DNA of 64,000 nt from Earliella scabrosa. Its lineage: Eukaryota > Basidiomycota > Agaricomycetes > Polyporales > Polyporaceae. The stretch covers positions 930,001 through 994,000 of the forward strand of contig JABYQQ010000017.1 in the NCBI GenBank assembly GCA_022605405.1, written 5' to 3'. Numbering within the stretch: position 1 is the first letter of the stretch; every line of letters begins with the position of its first letter. Of this stretch, positions 1 through 11,169 are shown in pieces. The notes below the pieces were generated by a model. That model had not been told where the DNA came from and did not search any database. It worked only from the letters and a program-made list of their open reading frames with translations. The translations under genes were made by a program, and so were the position numbers.

Positions 1-236
1 CAGAAGGGGGAGGGGCACCCGGCGTGAAGTATGTATGATGAGGCAGCGGCATGCGGCGATGAAGAACGTCGATCGATGGTCTGGGAAGGGATGACATTGA
101 ATGCGAGAGTGCGAGTGCAAGTGAAAGTGTCAGTGCAAGGGGTGTGGGTGGTATCGTGTCAATGAATGCGCGTGAGGGGACGAACACCTCGGTCTCTGTG
201 AGGTATATACAGTATATGTACAACGCAGTCCGCCAC

Positions 237-2716
237 TCACCGCGGCAGCGTCGTGTACGACGGCGGGGCATGCAGCGTGTCGCTGCTCATCCCATCATCG
301 CTCTCCTCCGTCACCCCACGAGAGTGCCCGCCCGCGGCGGTGTAGAACGTCGCGTCGCTCGGCTCCGGCTCGTGGCCGTGCCCGTACGCTCGCGAGGCTT
401 CGTACGGGTTCGGCATAGGGTCGCGGAACGGGTTCGTTGCGTCTGTCGAGTTGGAGGGCGGTATACGCGAGGCCTGTGACGGCGGCGGCGGGGAGGTGGA
501 CGCGGACGCGGACATGCTCGGGAGCGGCGGCGCACCAGGCGGGGGTGACGGGTAGAACGTCCGGTGCGTCGGTGTCTGCGGTGCAGACGTACGCCCTGGC
601 CCCGGTGGTGGGCTAGCAAGACGTTGCGCCTGTGCCTGTATCTGCGAAGGAAGAGTCGGCTGGCGTTGAGGAGGCGACCGTGTCTGGTATCGCGCGTCCT
701 GGCCCTGGCCTCTCGCGAACACCTCGGGCGGCGGCGAGCCATACCCGCGTGGTGGCGCCTGGCGCTGGTACGACACGGCCTGGGGTTGCGACGGGACGCG
801 GGCACTGTCCGAGAAGGGGTCTCGGGGCGGGGACATGACGCGCTGCATGGGGTTCTGCGAAGGAGGGGCGGGGTACGCATATCCTGCGCCGGGCGGGAGC
901 GGCGGCGCACCGTTGGATTGCCGCCGCTCACTCATGGGATAGCCCTCTGCGGAGGGTGGTGGTTGGGGACGGCGCGGTTGGGGTGCATAGACGGCGTAGG
1001 AGGGTTGGCCGTACGTTGCGCTCGTGAGCGGGATCTCAGTGTTGGACGCGGCGGGGTTGAAGTTTACGGACATTGTGGATTCGAGGACGGCGGGGTTGCT
1101 GTATGGGAGGGCTGGTGTGGGGGGTAGGTTCATCTTTGCTTGACTGAGCAGCGAAAAAGGCACCAATAATCAATCACAGACAGATACGTTATGAATGAGC
1201 ACATACCGGGCTTTACGACGCTCGTAGATGACAGATACTTTGACCTTGTTCATCTCGTGGTAGATGTACCACATCGCCCAGATCGTGATGATCGTAGTCA
1301 GACCGATGACGACCCACTTGATGATGGTATCGGTCGTGCTAGAGCTCCCGTCTTCTGACTGCTCCAAAGCGACACCCAGGTACACGGTGATGAACTGCTT
1401 CGGCAGGGACAAGATCGCGGCAATGGAGAACGTCCATACACCCATACCACAGGTCGAGAACACCGCGGTGGTGACTAGGTTTTGTCAGCCTATGTTCTGG
1501 AGTGATGTTGCAGAAGTACTCACAATGTCCAGGAATGGCGCTTAACCGCGCGATGAGCGCAACCTTAAACCCACCTTCGCGCACGACGCGCGCGAGGCAC
1601 GCATAGGAAATCTTGGTGCGCTCGAGCTTCTCCCCCCGCGCGGAACAGCAGTACTTGAACGCGCTGCATGATTTGCACGCACAACGGTGAACGTCCGACT
1701 TGGAGGTGGTAGGGATGATGTACTTACTAGTAGTTGCCGAGCTCGCCAAGGAAGGTGCCCGCTGCAACAATACCGAAGCCAACGCCAAGTCCCCAGACAA
1801 GACCGCAGAGGATCGCCACAACTTCATGGCCGAAAAGCTAATCGAGATTGAATATGAATATGGATATGAGCGGGTGCGTGTTGCGTCATAACTCATGATC
1901 GAGAGGACGCACCGGCGGGAAGGAGATGACAAAGAATACCGCGATGGGGATTGTCCAGCCAAAGGGCAGACTGTGCAAATGACAACGATTAGTACGAGCC
2001 TGAGTCCCAGGAAGTCGAGTTGACGTAGGATCGCCACATCTCGCGAGAGAGTCCATGCGCGCCCCATGGGTGCGCTCTGCATAGGTGGACTCGCGCACGC
2101 GGTCACACCGTATGCACGCGCGAGTAGAATGACGTGACCATAGAGGGAAGGTCGACGCTTGAGGTAGAAGGGGGAGCTGGGGAGAAAAGGAGAACTCACT
2201 CATGCATCCAGTCTGCAGCCGGCCTGAGCCAGTGCACGATCTCCTTGTGGTACAAGGTGAAGAGGATGACACCGACCAGACACACGATAAACGCGACATA
2301 GTACCCTGAGCAAGCCAAGCGTTCGTCAGTAGCGACCCGGATGAAAGTGTGGACGGGGACGCACAAGCCCACTCCCTTCGAATCCAGTACCTCCACTTCA
2401 TCATCGCCTCCCAGTCGAACACGCCTTTCTTGGCCAGCTCCTTCGTTTCGCTCGGGGTCGGACTGGGTGTCCTGGTCACCGGCCTCACGTCCACCGCCAC
2501 CCGTCCATTCCCACTGAGGCTCCCGAATGCGCCCTCCTTGGATCCGCCGTCCTTGTCGCGTTCATTGTACGATTCGCTCGAGAGCGAGACAGCGCTGTTG
2601 TCGTTGTCGTACGGCGAATTGGGAGGGTACGGATATGTCGAGGGTGCATGGTGGTTCACGTGGTGTACATTCGCGGCGGGGTCGTGAGGAGCGTAGGGAG
2701 GGTATCCGGCGGACAT
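237..2716 (-). CDS. TVP38: TVP38/SNARE-associated Golgi membrane protein with a long proline-rich tail
   Basis: Seven exons: 2716-2365, 2305-2200, 1970-1913, 1837-1728, 1663-1524, 1474-1207 and 1143-237. All junctions are GT-AG and keep frame, giving 646 residues. The first ATG follows a gap in coding frames. Membrane segments lie near residues 116-138, 154-172, 180-206, 265-292 and 308-330. The family core is visible: LPFGWTIPIAVFFVISFPP, then LFGHE, then GxxxGELGNYYAFKYCC, then LARVVREGGFKVALIARLSAIPGH. Yeast Tvp38 acts in Golgi and vesicle membranes, and DedA/VTT relatives are linked to lipid scrambling. The core ends near residue 345. The last exon adds about 300 residues rich in Pro, Ser, Gln and Tyr, presumably a disordered cytosolic tail, unlike the short tail of yeast Tvp38. 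The assignment is firm. The exact exon 2/3 junction is the least certain, because that intron is 229 bp. Confidence 0.9.
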
Positions 2717-4566
2717 TATTGTTCCCGACTACTGTAGATACCGAGACCGGACAAGAGCGAGGTGTCGCGTCGAACCAGACCAGCCGGGCGTAGTGCGAGT
2801 GAAGAGGGAGCCGTGCGCCGAGGAACGTAGGGCGAGAGCGGGCGGGATGGGGGAGATAGCGAGGGGAGGTAAGTAGCTGTATGGTAGGCCTTCGATGGTT
2901 GCCCAGGGATATCCCGACGCTGCGACAACTCGTTTTCCCACGGGGCGCATGCGGTGCTCGCGCCGCACATCCCTCGCCGCCGCCATGAACCATTCTTTTG
3001 TCTTCCATCTATCGACGGCTCCCTCAGCAACTGCCGCTATTGTCGTAACTCCCTTGGGGTGTGCTGCTATTACGACTTGCAACTCGAATAGAGCGGGCTA
3101 CTGAGATTGAATTGCTGGTGGTCTCTGTACGACTCCAAGTCGGTACGTTTGCAGACCTGGCGAGTTGCTGCTGAATCGATACGTTCATAACAGCCTCGCG
3201 CGATTCCGTTCTCTTCTCTCCGGTACCGTCTATCACCGACTGCGAGAGGCGTTGTCGGCGTGCATCCTGTCAACTAGACAAGTTCGAGGCGGAGCCGGGC
3301 TGGCTCCCTCACCCCAACTCCGGATTTTGAGCGGCTCTTTGCTGGGGTCAACGACCGTCGCTACCTGTATGAGTATCTACGTTGGCCAGCAGGTCCACGC
3401 CTTGTAAGTTCTCGACCATGATACGCCCAGAATGTGCTTTGTGATCCTGACGAGAACATTGGAAGAAAGACGAGCTCGAACCAAGTTGAAGCATCGAGCG
3501 TACACCGGGCATAACAACTCAGGGTCATCCACCTGCGAGCTATGGCGGACACGCCCCCGGAGGGCCCGCCGTATGCACTGCTCATCTCGGCCTGCCATCG
3601 TCTACGTCCACATGTGGATGCGGCCTGTGTCCCTCCCCAAGTACCACGGAGGTGAAAATGGTGGACAAACGGTCGCTTCCTCAATACCAATATTCGGTCT
3701 GTGCTCCCCCTCTGGGCTATCCCCCGTGTCCGTGGCAGCGCTCACTCTCACAGCGATGGTCTCCGCCGTCCGCTAGACGCAAGCCTATGTCTGACCCTGC
3801 TACACGGCGTCTGGTCGACATCCCCGCGCCGTATCATGGCGATGCTTCATTCAGAATCAGATTTTACATGCGATGTACTTAGCCCCGCCACAAAGTACTC
3901 CTTCTCATGGACCGGTGTGTGCCCGTTGTCACATATCCGCGCCCACGCAGGTTGACGGGCTGCCTTGCCCTGCGAACGGGCGAACAAGCCCACTTGGTGT
4001 GGGTCAGTACCTCCCTTGCACGCCTCATCAGGCGAGGCGACAGGTTCGAATCGGACTCGGAGTATGTTGAAGGAGGTGCGGCACTGCTTCTTGGAGCGAC
4101 CTGACAGCTCGAGGAGCGATCGAGGCTTGGTGGAGCTGAATTTCGCGCACGGCGATCCTTACGTGAACTCGGCAAGAACGAAGTTTCCAACTCTCCGTAC
4201 ATGCGGGCTTCACAGTTGAACTCAACAGCATGACCAAACGCATACAAGGTGGTACGTGTCTCGGACATAGTGTACTCACGGGCGAGTCACTTACCGTTCA
4301 TCAAGCACTCAAAGTTCAATCGCGAACGCGAGCGCGCTCCGAACGGCAGCGGAGAGCACACGCAGCGCCTGCACAAACGACACACCAGAGTAGAAAGACA
4401 GCTGGAACAAGGTGACTGGCACCGTCGATTGGACCGTACTACTAAACTAGCACATCGTACAAGAGAGCATCATGATACGCAATGCTGCTACCATCCTGTC
4501 GTCCTTCCCGGGGGTATATCCTCGCCTCTCGAATAGAAACGCTCGGCGTCGATCACCGCCCTCCAC
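2717..4566. other. Intergenic stretch with a possible coding relic
   Basis: I find no open gene model here. Around 3262-3390 on the plus strand, two adjacent frames read LDKFEAEPGWLPHPNSG and ERLFAGVNDRRYLYEYL, broken by a stop or one-base shift. This reads like a decayed protein-coding fragment that I cannot name. The rest shows only short, unrelated frames on both strands. Confidence 0.4.
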
Positions 4567-5978
4567 TTACGGGAGGGCGTTGATCTGCTGCTGGAGCTGG
4601 CCGTAGACGGTCGCGACCGCCGGGCAGCCGACACCAGGGCCGTTGAGGTTCTGGAGCGTGACGAGGAGGGCGTGGATGCGCGCCTGCTGGTCGCCCTTGG
4701 AGTTGCCGGTCGGGAACGAGAGCTGGACGGACGGGTTGTTCACCGCGCGGCCCGCGGCGACGTTCGCGTTCAGCTTCTGGATGAACTCGTTCCGGTCGGG
4801 CGGGCACGAACACGGGATGTTGATGTTGTTCAGGCCCTTGCAGTTGCCCGTGCCGTCGGGCGACGCGCCGCGCTGGACACCGAAGTCGGGGACGAGCGCG
4901 GGGTCCACACCGCCGGCGGGAGCGGGCGCAGCCGGGGGCGCGGGAGCGGGAGCAGGCGCAGCGGGAGGGGGCGGGGCAGGAGCTGCCGCGGGGACTCCGG
5001 GGACGGGGTCAGGACCGTTCTGGATAGCCTGCACCTGCGCGGACCAGGTCGTCGCGACCTGGGGGCAGCCGACGCCGGGACCGTTGAGGTTCTGAAGCGT
5101 GACAGTCGCGGCGTGGAAGCGGGCGAGGGCGGATGCCTTGGAGTTATCCTGGGGGAAGGAGAGCTGGACGGAGGGGTTGTTGATCGCGTGGCCGGCGGCA
5201 ACGTTCGCGTTCAGCTGGCGGATGAACTCGCCGCGCTCAGGTGGGCACGAGCAGGGGATGTTGATGTCGTTGATACCCTTGCAGTTGCTGCAGATGACGT
5301 CAGCGGGCAGTTGGGATTCGAACACGAACATGAGCGGCAACGTACCCAGTGCCATCAGGGCGGTCACCGCGCTGGACGCCGAACTCGGGGATGAGCGCGG
5401 GGTTCACGCCACCGGCGGCGGGCGCGGCCGGGGGCGGGGGCGGAGGAGCAGGCGCAGCAGGAGGGGGCGGGGGAGGAGCAGCCGCGGGGACGCCCGGGAC
5501 GGGGTCAGGGCCGTTCTGGATGGCCTGCACCTGCGCGGACCAGGTCGTCGCGACCTGGGGGCAGCCGACGCCGGGACCGTTGAGGTTCTGGAGCGTGACG
5601 GTCGCGGCGTGGAAGCGGGCGAGTGCGGACGCCTTGGAGTTGTCCTGGGGGAAGGAGAGCTGGACGGAGGGGTTGTTGATCGCGTGGCCGGCGGCAACGT
5701 TCGCGTTCAGCTGGCGGATGAACTCGCCGCGCTCAGGTGGGCACGAGCAGGGGATGTTGATGTCGTTGATACCCTTGCAGTTGCTGCAGATGACGTCAGC
5801 GGGCAGTTGGGATTCGAACACGAACATGAGCGGCAACGTACCCAGTGCCATCAGGGCGGTCACCGCGCTGGACGCCGAACTCGGGGATGAGCGCCGGGTT
5901 GACGTCGCGGCGGCGGAGGGGGAGGGAGCTGACAGAGGCAATAGCGGCAGCGGTGAGGAATGCGGTGGTGAACTTCAT
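4567..5978 (-). CDS. Secreted three-repeat cysteine-containing protein with proline/alanine linkers
   Basis: Three exons: 5978-5842, 5783-5346 and 5287-4567, giving 431 residues. The N-terminus is a signal peptide (MKFTTAFLTAAAIASVSS) followed by LPLRRR, a likely Kex2-type processing site. Three modules of about 146 residues follow. Each begins near NPALIPEFGVQRG, then has NCKGINDINIPCSCPP, NANVAAG, NNPSVQLSFP and LQNLNGPGVGCP, with four cysteines per module. Pro/Ala-rich linkers join the modules. Proteins with this cysteine pattern occur as secreted proteins of unknown role in Agaricomycetes, and I know no activity for them. Both introns are 58 bp, apparently identical, and sit at the same place in modules 1 and 2. 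Module 3 has no intron there and its sequence is more diverged. A TATA-like element lies about 225 bp upstream. Confidence 0.85.
4945..5896. repeat. Direct tandem repeat, 496 bp period, including an intron
   Basis: The plus-strand sequence at 4945-5400 recurs at 5441-5896 with an offset of 496 bp. From about 5139 onward the two copies differ at only a few positions, and the 58 bp intron is unchanged. The coding part of one unit is 438 bp (146 codons), so the duplication keeps frame. It is a recent unequal duplication within the secreted-protein gene. Confidence 0.85.
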
Positions 5979-8062
5979 GATGAGGGTTATGTCGTGACGG
6001 GTAAAGTGCTAATGAGCGTGGGGACTGGGTCCAAAAAAGTCTTTCTCGCAAACGAGGAAAGACGGGCGTGCTACTGCGATAAGCGTCAAGCTCACGAGAA
6101 GACAAGGATACGCCCGGCGTAAAGGAGACGAGACGGTTGTTCCAGCTGTCAAAGAGGGAGAGGGAGAAAGGGAATGGGGGACGAGATGGTCGACTGGATG
6201 TTTATATCCTCGTCCAGGCACCGTCTTTGTTTGGCAAGGCGAGCGCCCGCGGCTTGGGCCATCTTCCGATTCTGCCTCGTGCTTCACCGCCGTCGCCATC
6301 GAAACGCACATCTCTGCGCTCTGCCCATGCGAACACACCGAGCATCAGCCTGCATCAGCCATCTCTGCACAAGATAGTATTTCAGCGCACCATCATTGTG
6401 ATCAATGCCCTCTGATGGCCCGTTAGGCCGTACGCGTAATCACTTATGTAGTAAGTAGAACCGCCTTAAGCTTGTCAAGTTTGCATGAAGACTCTTCAAA
6501 CTTCATGACCAGCAACACGCGCCGCACTAATAGCGGATCGGAGGCAGGCGTGCCGCCCAGGAGCATCCCAAACCCGCGAACAAGCTTCCATACCAAACGG
6601 TAAATGCTACAGAAGCCTACATTCCCGCCCGGATGACACCTTCCACGCGGTCTACCTACACACCTCGACGACCGTGTCCTCCCTGCGCCTGCCGAACCAA
6701 TCCCCACCCATCCATCCCCATCTACGTGCTTACGCTCGGGATCGGATTCGCATTCCGGAACTCTCAATATTAATCGCAAACTCTCGGAGCGGGTGCCTCC
6801 CGGCGCAACGAAGCCGGCCGCGACGCCCAGGGCAGCGATTCACTGGGCCGACTGTGGCGGTACGTACGTGATTGATCCTGCCTCCTGAACCGTCAGAGAT
6901 AAAGTATGCACCTTGACGGCCAATGGCAGGACATGTCTTGCGACGTGCGTCCGGCCTGTAGTCGACGTCAGTACACGACCGGACTTACTTATCGTGCACC
7001 GTGCGACCACCTGTCGGCCTTCGGACGTTCGAGAGTAAGTAGGCATACCATAGAGCCTGGACAGCTGGATGGATGACGAAAGGCAAGACGACACAGGGAG
7101 GATTGATCCTCTTCCGACCGTCTCAACAAATGCTGATCGCCACAAGATTGCACAGCCTACGCTGGTGAGTAAGTAGAGTGACCGATCATCACACACACTG
7201 CTCTCGACGCCGATCACCTATGATGAAACGCCGAGCATCAATCAGAGTCGCTCAACCTCATGTTCTCTACGGGCATCAGGGAACTGAGCAAGCAACGATC
7301 TTACCTGATAATGCTCGCCACTATGTGATAGACGCTTGTCGGGTCGACGGGCAATGGTAGAGTGTGATCGTGCCCGCGGCTGTATGGTAGATAGTGTTCA
7401 AACGCGCGCACTGTTGCTAGCGCAAAGTCGAGTCCGATGAATATATGGCAGATCTTGTCAGAACAAACTCGAGCTCGGGTTTGAATGTTGAAAAAGACAC
7501 AAGTAGGATAAATGAATATCATGCCCTACTGAATCCCATGCTTGAGAGGGTCCGCAGGAGAGCTCGAGGAAGTCGGGAAGAACGACGTGATAGCAGAGTA
7601 GTACAACCTATGTACAGAGCACCTTTGTACCAACTTCAGGAGAAAGAAGTGTTCATTCCGAAGCCCTACGCAAGCGCATACAGCTGATACTATCCATTCC
7701 CAGTCCATATCGACGCGCGCGCGGCGGTCTGCCTGCCTCAATACCGTGCGTATCGGCCCCTTGTACTCATAGCAACCTACTCCCATGGTAGATATGCGTA
7801 CTCACCACGCCCAGTTCTCGCCGTGCTCTGTGTTGCCGCTCAGTGACGAGTCGTCTCCTCCGGATCGGTGGAGAACTTCCGCGGGGGCGGCCTGTCTTTG
7901 CTGGCTGTACTATGAGTTCTCGGCTCCGAATCCTTGCGAGGCCGATGGTCGCTCGCCGTGCTGTGATTCTTCTGCTAGCAAAGATAGAGCGCATCAGAGT
8001 ATCGTTGAGAGAGCGCAAACTGGCAGGAGGTTGTCGGAGCAAGACGAGGAGGAGGAGGAGGA
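5979..8062. other. Gene-poor intergenic stretch
   Basis: Apart from the promoter of the secreted protein I see no supported gene. GTAAGTAG occurs at 6451, 7035 and 7169, and again at 8675 and 8710 inside the spacer of the inverted repeat. The longer open frames on either strand have no recognisable domain and no matching splice partners. Confidence 0.5.
6201..6206 (-). promoter_or_regulatory. TATA-like element upstream of the secreted repeat protein
   Basis: TATAAA reads on the minus strand about 225 bp before the start codon at 5978. The sequence between them includes pyrimidine-rich runs, as is common in strongly expressed fungal genes. The distance to the ATG leaves room for a long leader or a leader intron. 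Confidence 0.4.
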
Positions 8063-9267
8063 GCTCGCCCGCGCCGCGTGCACGTTGAGCGCGCGAACTC
8101 TCCAGCCGAGGACTGTAGCTCGCGCTGGCCATCACCGTTTCCCTCCCGATTTCGCTGGCTTCCCTGCCAGAATCGAGGGGGGTGGAAATTCCATTCCAAC
8201 CGGGAGGGCTACAGTCCCAGCGCGCCAATCCACAGTCCTGCGCGCTGGGCTACAGTCCTAATGGTGACTCTCGCGCACACGACATCATGGGCGCTTATTC
8301 TTCGCCCTCCTCGAACACAGGGGCTGGTACTGGGCTCTCTGGCTCAACAAAACTGACTGAGTGTTTTTATACATTGCAGAGTAAAAGTGCGTCTTTTTCC
8401 GCAAATTTTTGGAGCGTTTCTGGGCTCGGAAAGTGACTTGCAAGCTGCTCCTCCTTTGGCATCAAAGGTCGGTCACAGCATGTCACTAAGCTCACGCTCG
8501 TCACGATTACATCAGCTCACGCTGGGACCGTGAACGGAGCGGGTCGAAACCGTGCTTCCCCAATGCCCCAGCAGCCATATAATCCGCTTCTTCGCTCTGC
8601 ACCTTGCCCGCCTCCCTTCTCTTTCCCTCCTCTTCTGCACCCTCCGCGACCACAATCAAGCGCGATACTACCTAGTAAGTAGGATGTTGGATAACGAGAC
8701 GTGGGCCCTGTAAGTAGTATGCATTGTGATTCATCTCGCACGCTGATCTAGGTGTGACTATATGCGCGTAGAAAGCACGGTTTCGACCCGCTCCGTTCAC
8801 GGTCCCAGCGTGAGCTGATGTAATCGTGACGAGCGTGAGCTTAGTGACATGCTGTGACCGACCTTTGATGCCAAAGGAGGAGCAGCTTGCAAGTCACTTT
8901 CCGAGCCCAGAAACGCTCCAAAAATTTGCGGAAAAAGACGCACTTTTACTCTGCAATGTATAAAAACACTCAGTCAGTTTTGTTGAGCCAGAGAGCCCAG
9001 TACCAGCCCCTGTGTTCGAGGAGGGCGAAGAATAAGCGCCCATGATGTCGTGTGCGCGAGAGTCACCATTAGGACTGTAGCCCAGCGCGCAGGACTGTGG
9101 ATTGGCGCGCTGGGACTGTAGCCCTCCCGGTTGGAATGGAATTTCCACCCCCCTCGATTCTGGCAGGGAAGCCAGCGAAATCGGGAGGGAAACGGTGATG
9201 GCCAGCGCGAGCTACAGTCCTCGGCTGGAGAGTTCGCGCGCTCAACGTGCACGCGGCGCGGGCGAGC
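8063..9267. repeat. Large perfect inverted repeat (495 bp arms, 215 bp spacer)
   Basis: The left arm 8063-8557 is the exact reverse complement of the right arm 8773-9267: paired positions sum to 17330. The spacer is 8558-8772. Matching stops abruptly at both inner and outer ends. I see no target-site duplication and no transposase. An identical short open frame appears on each arm (8182-8436 and 8894-9148), which follows from the symmetry. The core motif CTGTAG and its complement recur in the arms and just outside them. It could be a foldback-type element, a recent inverted duplication, or an assembly or chimera artefact. The sequence alone does not decide. Confidence 0.9.
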
Positions 9268-9599
9268 GGCGGAGCGCCCGTCATGTCACTCCCTTCCGAA
9301 TTCGGTGTCACGCTCCTTTTCGAGACGATCGGGACTGTAGCTCCCTCCTCCTCCTCCCCCCTATACGAGCGTGACAAAACTGTGGCCCCAGTCCAAAGGA
9401 CGGTAGACCGCCCGGAAGAAGCGCATATAGCGTGCTTCGCTAGCATGCAGGTAAGCCCTCACCTCGATGCCGCATGTCTACCCGCCCAAACCACTCTCGC
9501 ATTCACCCGTCTTCCCCTTCCACATGTGTGCTTGAGCGCGTCTCGTGTGCCTATGATTGCGCGCGTACCCCTTGTGAAGGTAACACCCTCAGGTAAGCT

Positions 9600-9840
9600 G
9601 TTGTGTTTCTCACACTATTGCTCTCGCACCCTCTAGGCTCATGCCGTGTCCACTCTTGCTCCCCTCGCGTGCGCTGTGTGCTCGTCTCACCATCCCGGGC
9701 CTGTTTCCGCTCCTCTCGCATCGCTTGTGCACGTCTCACATCTCGTGTCTATCTCGCATCGTCTCGCTGTGCTCATCTTGCGCCGTCTTGTGCTTGTTTC
9801 GCATCGTCTTGTGCTGCTCTGGTAATCTCAACGCTCAGGC
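9600..9840. repeat. Degenerate pyrimidine-rich tandem repeat
   Basis: Imperfect units built on CTCGCATCGTCTCGTG and CTTGTGCTCGTCTC follow one another for about 200 bp. They create long open frames on both strands, which I do not regard as genes. Confidence 0.5.
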
Positions 9841-11098
9841 TCGTGATCCGGGCTCACGGTGTCGTCTCATGTCCATCTCAGTGCGCTGGGGTTGTGCTTC
9901 CCTTGCATCTCGCGCATACGGCCAGGTGAGTCCATGACCCCTTACGTGTACTGTTACAGGTACTCAGCGTAGTAGGCTCCCGCACATGTACCAGCTGTAG
10001 TAGTGTCGCTGATTAATATATTTGCCATTTGGTCTCATTTCTCGAGCATGGCCTGAGTAGTATTACTAAATGCTATCCGCTGTGAGTATCTGAATGCCTA
10101 GGTTCGGCTACAGATATGACCACCCGCTGTAAAGACAATCGGATGTGATAGAATGCATCGTGCGCGGTAGAATGCCCCCAGGGCCTCTGTAGTGAACCGT
10201 CGAGCCTGCCCGCCTTCTATCGAGTATGATAGAGAGCGCCCGTGGACTCTATCATGCGCTACCGTAGACCACGCGAGCTATGATAGAGAATCATCGCACA
10301 CGTCGCATTTCTAGCACTCTCTACTCGGTTAAGGCAAGGTCCATCGTGGGAAGAATTCACTTTACGGACCCTATCATGCTCGAAGGCTTCTACCATCTAT
10401 GACCGTACTCAGTGCCGGTTCCCTGATGGGCACGGAGAGAATGAACTTACCAGCAGCCCTGGGGGACGTTGTGGCTTGTTGGACGTACAGTGTGACTCGC
10501 ATGAGCTTGATGCAGTGCTGGTGAACCATGTGAAAGAAACCACCGAGACAGAAATAGAGTAGTTAGTACCACGACTCCATGCCAAGACATCCTCCTTCGG
10601 AAACGCACCTGCTGCGACCACGCTGTGATGCAACGCTCCGAGTCGCAACATACATACGTCAACCGCTATACGAATGCTGGTTCGGTACCCCTCACGGAAC
10701 TGTTGCAGATTGCGCTCCCAAGATATTCACAGCCAGGATATATGTATTGTATACGACCGGCGGGTCCGTCCTCGTCGTTCGAGGATATCCGACGTGTGAC
10801 GTTCGAGCTCAACGCAACTGGTCCTGCCAGTTTGGAGTTCCACAGAGTCCAATGATGTGCTTGTTACGGTCATCGATGGTCTAGACTATTCAACGTTCAC
10901 CAGCGTTCAGTCGGACGCCACCGTAAGTGCTCGCTGGCGGCCCGTGTTCATGACAGTCCGTGAGGGTGGGTGAAGAACGTCCAACATACTGCTCAAAAGG
11001 CGTGCGGAGTGCGCGCATCATTCTATCATTCTAACAACCCTATCCTCACGGCGAAAATACAACGTCACAGACGGTACGAATCCCAAAACAAAACAAGT
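9841..11098. other. Intergenic stretch with clustered TGATAGA / TCTATCA motifs
   Basis: No gene is supported. TGATAGA or its complement recurs near 10146, 10230, 10249 and 10283, with related CTATCA at 10369 and TCTATCA at 11023. Some copies pair as short inverted repeats. The stretch ends at the tRNA gene and includes an A/C-rich run that serves as its terminator. Confidence 0.45.
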
Positions 11099-11169
11099 TC
11101 CGACACGGGGAATCGAACCCCGGGCTATCGCGTGAGAGGCGATAATGTTAGCCACTACACCATATCGGA
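11099..11169 (-). tRNA. tRNA-Glu (anticodon CTC)
   Basis: The 71-base cloverleaf reads on the minus strand. The acceptor stem TCCGATA pairs with TGTCGGA. The D-arm contains GTGTAGTGGCTAACA. The anticodon loop CTCTCAC, with anticodon CTC, is closed by ATCGC/GCGAT. The T-arm is CCGGGGTTCGAATCCCCG. There is no intron. A run of T bases (TTGTTTTGTTTT) follows within 15 bases, as expected for RNA polymerase III termination. Confidence 0.95.

Noticed and set aside
5784..5841. GTTCGAATCCC in the intron looks like a tRNA T-loop
   Set aside because: There is no acceptor, D or anticodon stem around it. It lies in a 58 bp intron with proper splice ends.
8182..9148. Two identical 84-residue open frames facing each other
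   Set aside because: They are mirror images produced by the perfect inverted repeat, have no motif, and overlap other equally long frames.
9603..9937. Two overlapping 100-residue frames rich in Ser, Leu and Cys
   Set aside because: They come from a degenerate pyrimidine repeat and have no splice partners.
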